Shown here: piece after piece, positions 58,428 to 64,000 of the stretch
Layout of the letters: every line of letters starts with the position of its first letter
How positions within the stretch are numbered: position 1 is the stretch's first letter
Assembly: GCF_036345175.1 (NCBI RefSeq)
Contig: NZ_CP107780.1
Span: 4,898,001 to 4,962,000, forward strand
Direction of reading: 5' to 3'
Origin: Streptomyces sp. NBC_00576
GTDB lineage: Bacteria > Actinomycetota > Actinomycetes > Streptomycetales > Streptomycetaceae
DNA: 64,000 bases
Translations under genes and position numbers: made by a program
Notes under the pieces: model-generated
Databases searched by the model: none
What the model saw: only the letters and a program-made list of their open reading frames with translations
What the model was told of the DNA's origin: nothing

Positions 58428-58928
58428 GTGCTCGATATCGGCTACGCCCTCTCCAACCGGTTCCCGGACCCCCCACAGACCGACTACCGCCGTGCGGACG
58501 TCCACGCGCTGCGCCACGACCTGTTCTGCGGAGACGTCTACCTCGCCGACACCAAGGCGGACCGGGAACTGTCCACAGCCTGGGGATGGGTGCCGGTGCT
58601 CGACTTCGCGTGGGCACTGTGCGACATCGTGGAGCAGCTGGACCAGGACCCCGCGGGCTCCCGCGCCGCCCGCCCCCAGTACGCGGAGCTGGACTTCACC
58701 GAGTCCACCGACCGCATGCTCTTCGAGCGCCGCTTCGGGTGGGTGGACATCGAGTCCGACTGGATGCCGGCGGAGGAGCCCCCGCTCACCTTCTCCCACG
58801 CGGAACTCCGCAAGGAGGCGAGGGACTTCCTGCACGATGTCCTGGCCGACCTGATCGACCTCCACGACGCCCTCGGCGAAAACCCGGCCATCTGGACACT
58901 GCAGGCCCGCTTCCCGAGGGTGCGCTGA
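58428..58928 (+). CDS. conserved hypothetical protein
   Basis: GTG 58428 (VLDIGYALSNRFPDPPQTDYRRADVHALRHDLFCGDVYLADTKADREL) gives 166 residues, with WVPVLDFAWALCDIVEQLDQDPAG, RRFGWVDIESDWMPAEEPPLTFSHAELRKEARDFLHDVLADLIDLHDALGENPAIWTLQ, an alpha/beta pattern. It is probably cytoplasmic. The upstream frame to 58377 is less likely. I do not recognise a named family. It is 267 bases after terD, past its terminator, so it is a separate unit. Confidence 0.78.
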   Translation: MLDIGYALSNRFPDPPQTDYRRADVHALRHDLFCGDVYLADTKADRELSTAWGWVPVLDFAWALCDIVEQLDQDPAGSRAARPQYAELDFTESTDRMLFERRFGWVDIESDWMPAEEPPLTFSHAELRKEARDFLHDVLADLIDLHDALGENPAIWTLQARFPRVR

Positions 58929-58964
58929 GCGACAGCGCCCCCGAGAATCCCGCCCCATCCCCCG

Positions 58965-59032
58965 AGGGCTGCCGCCCCCGGCCCCCCGCCACAGCCCTGA
59001 ACGGGCCTCGTCCTCAAACGCCGGACAGGCTG
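58965..59032 (-). repeat. interspersed repeat family A, copy 4, inverted
   Basis: Reading the minus strand, CAGCCTGTCCGGCGTTTGAG and GACGAGGCCCGTTCAGGGCT are followed by a GGGGCCGGGGGCGGCAGCCC-type hairpin. It is downstream of the hypothetical gene and may terminate transcripts. Confidence 0.8.
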
Positions 59033-59153
59033 AATGGTGCAGGCCGACGCTGGAGATGCGGGCCATGAAGAGGTACCGCCCGGGCTGAAGAGGCACCACC
59101 CGGGCTGGAGATGCGGGCCTGCGCCGAGGGAGGTTCGAGGCCGCCCTGCAATC

Positions 59154-59295
59154 GTGCCGAGACGGGTGGGCGGGTGGGAAACACAACCTGTGCTGCACCG
59201 GCGTTGCCTCTCAGCCGCCCGGCGAGACGAATGTGCCGCTTTCGAGGGCGCCCGCCAAACAGACCGAGACGGGCGGGTGGGTGGGAAACACACCC
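59154..59295 (+). repeat. two direct copies of a GGTGGGAAACAC-type repeat
   Basis: GAGACGGGTGGGCGGGTGGG followed by AAACACA occurs near 59159 and again near 59267 with slight changes, about 108 bases apart. Between 59065 and 59115 a GAAGAGGTACCGCCCGGGCT unit is also repeated. No gene is supported from 58929 to 59299. Confidence 0.65.
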
Positions 59296-59299
59296 CCAC

Positions 59300-60013
59300 C
59301 TACTCCACCCGCACCCCCAACTCCGCCGCGAACACCCCCGCCAGATCAAGCAACTGCACAGGACTGATCACCGCCCCCGCCAACCGATCCACCCCCCGCG
59401 CGAACCCCAACTCCGCAGCCCGCCGAAAGTCCACGTCTCTCAGCCTCGCCTCACTGAAGTCCGCCCCCTTCAGCACACAGTCCACGAACTCCACCCGCTC
59501 CAGCACCGCACCCCCGAAGTCCGGCTCCACCAGCACACACCCCTCGAAGACGACATCCTTCATCTTCGCCTTGCGCAGGTTCAGATAGTCGATCTTCCCG
59601 CCCCGCACCAACACCCGCTCCAGCACAGCACCGTGCAACTGCACCCCGCCCAGCCGGGCATCGACCAGCTCCACATCACGCAGCGTCGACTCGGCGAGGT
59701 TCGTGCCGACGCCCCGTATGCCCGTGAGGACCGAGTCGAGCAGCCGGGCATGATGCAGCCGCGTCTCGTCCAGCGCGCACCCCGTCAGCGCGCAGTCCAT
59801 GAAACGGGCACCGCCGCCGTCCTGCCCAGCGAAGTCGGCCTCCCGGAAATCCAGCCCGTCGTAGTCCCCGTCCGCCTCCAGTTCCCCGCCTCCGAACGGC
59901 TCCAGCGACGGCAACCGCACCTCGGGCCGCCGAGCCCCCTTCACCCCAGAACCAGAACCAGAACCGGCCCTGGCCCCGGAACCACCTGCTCCACCCACCA
60001 CTCGCCTCGCCAT
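59300..60013 (-). CDS. pentapeptide-repeat protein
   Basis: The 237-residue protein has a Gly/Ser-rich start, then A(D/N)LxX repeats: LDFREADFAGQDGGGARFMDCALTGCALDETRLHHARLLDSVL, GTNLAESTLRDVELVDARLGGVQLHGAVLERVLV and KMKDVVFEGCVLVEPDFGGAVLERVEFVDCVLKGADFSEARLRDVDFRRA, forming a right-handed beta-helix. Pentapeptide proteins mimic DNA or act as scaffolds; here no effector domain is fused. ATG 60013 is used; ATG 60022 adds three residues. It is divergent from the FAD oxidoreductase. Confidence 0.93.
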   Translation of the reverse strand: MARRVVGGAGGSGARAGSGSGSGVKGARRPEVRLPSLEPFGGGELEADGDYDGLDFREADFAGQDGGGARFMDCALTGCALDETRLHHARLLDSVLTGIRGVGTNLAESTLRDVELVDARLGGVQLHGAVLERVLVRGGKIDYLNLRKAKMKDVVFEGCVLVEPDFGGAVLERVEFVDCVLKGADFSEARLRDVDFRRAAELGFARGVDRLAGAVISPVQLLDLAGVFAAELGVRVE

Positions 60014-60155
60014 GCCCCCCATCCTGCACCCCACCACTGACAATCCCCCTGACCTGCAAAAACGCTCCCCGCACCACCCCATGTCACATTCCGCCCCCGC
60101 GAGCCGTCCTACGGGCAGAAGGCAGAAAGGCGCCCACCACAGGGAGACCCAGAAC

Positions 60156-61397
60156 ATGCACCCGGTCCGCACCCACACCCGCACCGGCACCCCCGCCCGC
60201 ACACCCATCACCGTCATCGGCGGCGGCTTCGCCGGCCTGACCGCCGCCATCGCCGCCGCAGAGGCCGGCGCCAAGGTCACCGTGTACGAGGCCCACCACA
60301 CCCTCGGCGGCCGGGGCCGCACCGCCGAGGGGCCCTACCGTACGAACGACGGCCCGCACGCCCTCTACAGCGGCGGCCCGCACTGGACCTGGCTCACACG
60401 CCGCGACCTGATCGGACCGCTCGCCCCACTCCCGCCCCTCGAAGCCGCCCGATTCCACTTCCGCCACCAGGGCGCCCTGCGCCGCACCCCACCCCTCGCC
60501 ATGCTCAAGCTGCTGCGCCGCAGCGCCCAACAGGCCCCCATGGACGTCGACTTCATGACCTGGGCCACCGAGCAGGCAGGCGATAAGGGCGCCCTGGCCG
60601 CCGCGCACTACTCCGCCGTCGCCCTCTTCCACCACGACCCCGGCACCCTGTCCGCGGCCTTCGTACAGGAACGACTGCGCCGCGCCGCCGCCCTCCCACC
60701 CGAGGCCCACTACCCCCGAGGCGGCTGGGCCAGCGTGATCGACCGGATGGCCGCCCGCGCCTGGAACCTGGGTGTACGGGTGGAGACGCTGTCCCGAGTC
60801 GACACGCTCCCCACCGGCACGCCCGTCATCGTCGCCACCTCCCTCGACACCGCCCGACGCCTCCTGGGCGACGACACCCTCACCTGGACCGGCGCTCGTA
60901 CGGTCCTCCTCGACCTCGCCGTACGCACCCGGCGCGGCGACCCCTTCGTCGTCTCCGACCTGGACGCACCCGGCTGGCTGGAACGCTTCACCGCGCAGGA
61001 CCGCACCCTCGCCCCGGCCGGCGAGCAGCTCCTCCAGGGCCAGTTCCCGATCGCCCCGCGCGCCTCCCGTACCGAGGGCATCGCCCGCGCCGAACAACTG
61101 CTCGACCTGGCCTTCGACGGCTGGCGCGAACGCGTCACCTGGCGCCGCGAGGCCACCGCGAACGGCCGTACCGGCGCGGTCGACCTGCCGGGTACGAGCT
61201 GGCGCGACCGGCCCGCGATCGAACGCGGCGACGGCGTCTACCTCGCCGGCGACCAGGTGGCCGCCCCCGGCGTCCTCGCGGAGGTCTCCTTCAACAGCGC
61301 GCTGACCGCCGTTTCACTGGCACTGGGCAACCGCCGAAACCGCGACCGCCTCCACCATCTCGACCCTCTCAACCCTCTTGACCTCAAGCGCGCTTGA
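60156..61397 (+). CDS. FAD-dependent oxidoreductase (amine oxidase/phytoene dehydrogenase-like)
   Basis: From ATG 60156 the 413-residue protein begins with a Rossmann FAD motif TPITVIGGGFAGLTAAIAAAEAGAKVTVYEAHHTLGGRGRT (GxGxxG...E and the GG motif), and ends GDGVYLAGDQVAAPGVLAEVSFNSAL (the FAD-binding D near the C-terminus). It is a CrtI-like or protoporphyrinogen-oxidase-like flavoprotein; the substrate is unknown. AGGGAG lies nine bases upstream of the start. No carotenoid genes are nearby. Confidence 0.88.
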   Translation: MHPVRTHTRTGTPARTPITVIGGGFAGLTAAIAAAEAGAKVTVYEAHHTLGGRGRTAEGPYRTNDGPHALYSGGPHWTWLTRRDLIGPLAPLPPLEAARFHFRHQGALRRTPPLAMLKLLRRSAQQAPMDVDFMTWATEQAGDKGALAAAHYSAVALFHHDPGTLSAAFVQERLRRAAALPPEAHYPRGGWASVIDRMAARAWNLGVRVETLSRVDTLPTGTPVIVATSLDTARRLLGDDTLTWTGARTVLLDLAVRTRRGDPFVVSDLDAPGWLERFTAQDRTLAPAGEQLLQGQFPIAPRASRTEGIARAEQLLDLAFDGWRERVTWRREATANGRTGAVDLPGTSWRDRPAIERGDGVYLAGDQVAAPGVLAEVSFNSALTAVSLALGNRRNRDRLHHLDPLNPLDLKRA

Positions 61398-61486
61398 GGT
61401 CAAAGAGTAGGGACCCCAGCCGCCCACCACACCCTCGAAAACCGCGGCACGACCGGCAAGGTGGTACTGGAGCCATGACGCACAGT

Positions 61487-61520
61487 TGAGGGGGCGAGCC
61501 CACCAAGGCCCGCCCCCTCA
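61487..61520 (+). terminator. terminator hairpin after the FAD oxidoreductase
   Basis: TGAGGGGGCG (61487-61496) pairs perfectly with CGCCCCCTCA (61511-61520), 89 bases after the stop codon. Confidence 0.75.
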
Positions 61521-61525
61521 CCGTT

Positions 61526-61617
61526 CGAACCGCCGAACCGCCGAACCGCCGAACCGATAACGACCGACAACGACCGACAACGACCGACAACGACCGACAA
61601 CGACCGACAACGACCGT
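61526..61617 (+). repeat. two adjacent microsatellite-like tandem arrays
   Basis: CGAACCGC units (8 bp) repeat nearly four times at 61526-61556, followed by a 10-bp unit AACGACCGAC repeated about six times at 61559-61617. Both lie in the 246-base gap between the convergent FAD oxidoreductase and the Ig-like protein genes. Confidence 0.9.
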
Positions 61618-61643
61618 CCACCAGCCGCCCCGGCCGCCTCAAC

Positions 61644-64000
61644 TCACCGCGCGACCGCCCCCGTCGCCTTGCTCACCGCGACCCCGTCCTGGTGCCCGGC
61701 CCGCCGCGCGGTCACCTTCACGGTGATCTTCTTGCCCTTCTGGGCCGCCTTCAGCACGAGCGAGGACTTGGTCGCCCCCGCGATCGCCTGACCGCCCGCG
61801 TACCACTGGTACGCGTACGACGTCGCCGCCGGACTCCACGTCCCGGCCGACGTCTTGAGCGCCTTCCCGACCTTCGCCGTCCCGCCGATCACCGGCAGCT
61901 TCGTCGCCTTGGGCGCATCCCCCCTCGCCACGGCCACCGCGGCCGAGGTCGCCGACCCGCTCTTCCAACCGCCCTTGACCGCGGTGACGGTCACACTCAG
62001 CTTCCTGCCGAGCTGCCCGGCGGGAACGACATACGCCGCCGCAGTCGCCCCCGCTATCGCCTTGCCGTCGGCCTTCCACTGGAAGCTGTACGAGGACGGA
62101 GCCGCCGACCAACTCCCGGGCGCCGCCGTCACCTTGGCACCGACCTTGACCGTGCCGGTCACCTTCGGCGGGGCGGTGCTCCTCAGCTGGGGCTCGGCCA
62201 CGGTGAAGAGTCCCCGCTGGAACTCCCGGCCCCGCGCGATCACGCTGACGCTCCACGTACCGGTAGCGGTTTCGCCGGTCAGGTCGAGGGTCGCCGTCAG
62301 CGTCCGGTTGTCCGGGGACACGCCTACCGTCCGCGCGGTCAACGTCCTACCGGACTGCGCCAGCCTGACCACGGAATCCGCCGGAAGCGCGGCCCCCGTC
62401 ACCGTGAGAGTGACCTTCGTGCCGGCGGCTCCCGTCGCCGGACTCACCCCTGTGACATCGAGTTTCTCAGGGCCGCACTGCGCATACGAGCACACCAGCC
62501 TGGCGCTGTAGGAGGTAGCGGACACCTTCTCCGGCAGACCGAGCACGAACACACTCGGAGTACTCGCCCAGGATGAGCCGAGCGGGTCGCAGTCGTAACC
62601 CTCCGGGATGTAGTGGATGCAGCCATTGGCCCAGGTCGACGCGTTGTACAGCGCAGGCACCGCCGTGTCCGCGGCGCCGGTCGTGTCCTTGATCTCCGTC
62701 TTGAAGTGGTCGAACCCGGACGTCGGCAGCGCCGCACACACCGCCGTGTGCGCCTCGTCCAGCCTGCCCAGGATCGGCCCATACCCGTACGCCACCGACG
62801 GCACCTTCACGCACTCCGGCGCCGGACCCTCGGCGGTCGCGATCCGCAGGGCGTCCAAACGGAAGGCATCCGGCGCCCTCAGGGTCGCCGGGACCTGCAC
62901 GAGGACCTGGTGACTGGTGGAACCGGTAACCGCACAGGCGTTGTTGCGATACGAGCACTCCGTGTTCCCGTCAGCACCGATGACCGCGATGTTGCCGGTG
63001 CCCAGAGCGTCCCGCACGTTCATGTGCACCACATCCGTGGCGCCCGACGTGGTGATCCGACGGCAACTGAGGGTGCCCGGACCTCCATACGCACCGACAA
63101 GGGACGCGCCACCCACCTTGGCCGCCGCACTCGTGACACAACCCGCCGAACCAGCGCTAGCCGTCACGTCCCGGCGCGCCAGCGTGTACGTGGCGACCTT
63201 GTCCCAGCCATTGACGAGCACCGTGTGAGCGCTGCCCGGAGTGAGTCCACACACCGTCCAGCCATTGGTGGTGGCCCAGCGTTCACAGACCTGCTTGCCC
63301 GTGGAGTCCACCACCGAGAAACCCGCGCTCACCCCGCCCGAGGTGGCGATCAACTGGAAAATCTCCGCCTTCGTGTGTCCGTTCGCCGGGATGGTCAGAC
63401 AGTGCGCGAAGACACCGCCCCCAGTGGCGAAGGACGCCTTGGCACCGTTCACGTCGAAACTACCGGCAGGCAGTTCGGCACAACCCTGCGCAGTGTCCGT
63501 ACGAACCAGGTCGATGCCGTACGCCCCCGCCAACGTCCCAGAATCCGAGTGAACCAGCAGACGATAGGGCGCAGTGCCGGTGGGCGCACACGTGCCCGCA
63601 CTCAGCGTCGTCTCGTCGCACTGCCCGACACCCGCGCTGTCGACAACCTCGTAGTCCGCATCAGGCCGCCCGCCGAGCGAGGTCAACGCCCCGAACGGCA
63701 CCCCCCGCGCACCCGGCAGCACCAGACAGTCGTACTGACCCGGACCACCGAACTCACCCTGGTACAGCCCCCAACCGACCGTACGACACCCCTCGGTGCC
63801 CGTCCGGTCGAGGAACACCGTGGCGTACTCCGAGTCGCTGACCGCAGTGGGGTCACCCACCACCAGCGTGTACGTACCGGCGGCGGGAAACGCGCACCAA
63901 CCACCCGCCTGACAAACCTTCCTGCCCGCACCGTCATAGACGTACGACCACAGATCGTCGCCCTGCTCACGGCCGATCGGATTCACCAGATACCGGCCCG
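61644..64000 (-). CDS. large secreted Ig/IPT-like repeat protein, C-terminal part (5' end outside the window)
   Basis: The frame stays open to the window edge; 785 residues are visible. The N-terminal part shows several repeated Cys-containing beta modules (for example VDSTGKQVCERWATTNGWTVCGL, and EYATVFLDRTGTEGCRTVGWGLYQGEF) resembling bacterial extracellular repeat domains. An IPT/TIG domain (LDVTGVSPATGAAGTKVTLTVTGAALP) precedes at least two Ig-like repeats (PKVTGTVKVGAKVTAAPGSWSAAPSSYSFQWKADGKAIAGAT and LPVIGGTAKVGKALKTSAGTWSPAATSYAYQWYAGGQAIAGAT). No enzyme domain is visible; it is probably a cell-surface or secreted adhesin-like protein. GTG 63986 is not the true start. Confidence 0.85.
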   Translation of the reverse strand, partial: GRYLVNPIGREQGDDLWSYVYDGAGRKVCQAGGWCAFPAAGTYTLVVGDPTAVSDSEYATVFLDRTGTEGCRTVGWGLYQGEFGGPGQYDCLVLPGARGVPFGALTSLGGRPDADYEVVDSAGVGQCDETTLSAGTCAPTGTAPYRLLVHSDSGTLAGAYGIDLVRTDTAQGCAELPAGSFDVNGAKASFATGGGVFAHCLTIPANGHTKAEIFQLIATSGGVSAGFSVVDSTGKQVCERWATTNGWTVCGLTPGSAHTVLVNGWDKVATYTLARRDVTASAGSAGCVTSAAAKVGGASLVGAYGGPGTLSCRRITTSGATDVVHMNVRDALGTGNIAVIGADGNTECSYRNNACAVTGSTSHQVLVQVPATLRAPDAFRLDALRIATAEGPAPECVKVPSVAYGYGPILGRLDEAHTAVCAALPTSGFDHFKTEIKDTTGAADTAVPALYNASTWANGCIHYIPEGYDCDPLGSSWASTPSVFVLGLPEKVSATSYSARLVCSYAQCGPEKLDVTGVSPATGAAGTKVTLTVTGAALPADSVVRLAQSGRTLTARTVGVSPDNRTLTATLDLTGETATGTWSVSVIARGREFQRGLFTVAEPQLRSTAPPKVTGTVKVGAKVTAAPGSWSAAPSSYSFQWKADGKAIAGATAAAYVVPAGQLGRKLSVTVTAVKGGWKSGSATSAAVAVARGDAPKATKLPVIGGTAKVGKALKTSAGTWSPAATSYAYQWYAGGQAIAGATKSSLVLKAAQKGKKITVKVTARRAGHQDGVAVSKATGAVAR

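Noticed and set aside
61526..61617. CRISPR array
   Set aside because: The repeat units are 8 and 10 bp with no spacers; it is a simple tandem repeat, and no cas genes are present.

Overview
The window is a very GC-rich stretch of an actinobacterial chromosome, almost certainly Streptomyces. Evidence: GTG and TTG starts are common, genes are separated by the interspersed GC-rich repeats typical of this genus, and several marker genes are present (futalosine-pathway mqnB/mqnD, groEL2 next to a cold-shock gene, nagK-nagA with DasR-type operators, a CdgB-type diguanylate cyclase with a BldD-type box, terD). From memory, the order mqnB-mqnD ... groEL2-csp-thrC ... otsA ... nagKA ... cdgB ... terD matches the S. 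coelicolor core region around SCO4327 to SCO4277. That synteny was not computed.

Layout. 1-1.1 kb: end of mqnB and all of mqnD (menaquinone). 1.1-12 kb: cold-shock protein, HAD hydrolase, membrane proteins, a helicase-C3/WYL-type protein, a bacterial XPB helicase and a HelD-like helicase. 12-17.1 kb: an accessory-looking block with an arylsulfatase, a CPA1 antiporter and the broken tail of a SpoIIE-type phosphatase. 17.3-24.9 kb: cutC, MDMPI/DinB-like proteins, an HD hydrolase, a small GTGA-coupled pair, an RpiR regulator with murQ, and GNATs. 24.9-32.8 kb: an accessory run with VapBC, a TPR protein, a secreted mini-protein, an XRE/DUF397 regulator pair and two tandem Uma2 nuclease-like genes. 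32.9-38.8 kb: an Old Yellow Enzyme under a MarR-like palindrome, groEL2 under tandem CIRCE operators, cold-shock gene, MoaD-like protein, and threonine synthase under a SAM-I-type riboswitch. 38.9-45.5 kb: GpgS-like glycosyltransferase, otsA and otsB, with a two-gene cassette between the ots genes (ParA/MinD-like plus second P-loop NTPase, and a HEPN-like partner). 45.6-52 kb: two paralogous sugar-binding lipoproteins divergent from nagK-nagA-PfkB kinase. 52-64 kb: membrane-anchored carbohydrate-binding protein, cdgB, flavin reductase, ArfB, TerD, pentapeptide protein, FAD oxidoreductase, and the 3' part of a large secreted Ig/IPT protein.

How the genes work together. Three physiological modules stand out. 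(1) Amino-sugar recycling: murQ with its RpiR regulator, nagK, nagA, a PfkB kinase and two SBPs, with DasR-type sites at nagK/SBP and also at cutC. (2) Stress and chaperone functions: groEL2, two CspA proteins, trehalose synthesis, terD and ArfB. (3) Nucleic-acid remodelling: XPB, HelD and the helicase-C3 protein. The best candidate for a poorly described system is the HEPN-like plus MinD/P-loop cassette at 41440-44599. No rRNA, tRNA, CRISPR array or complete insertion sequence was seen.
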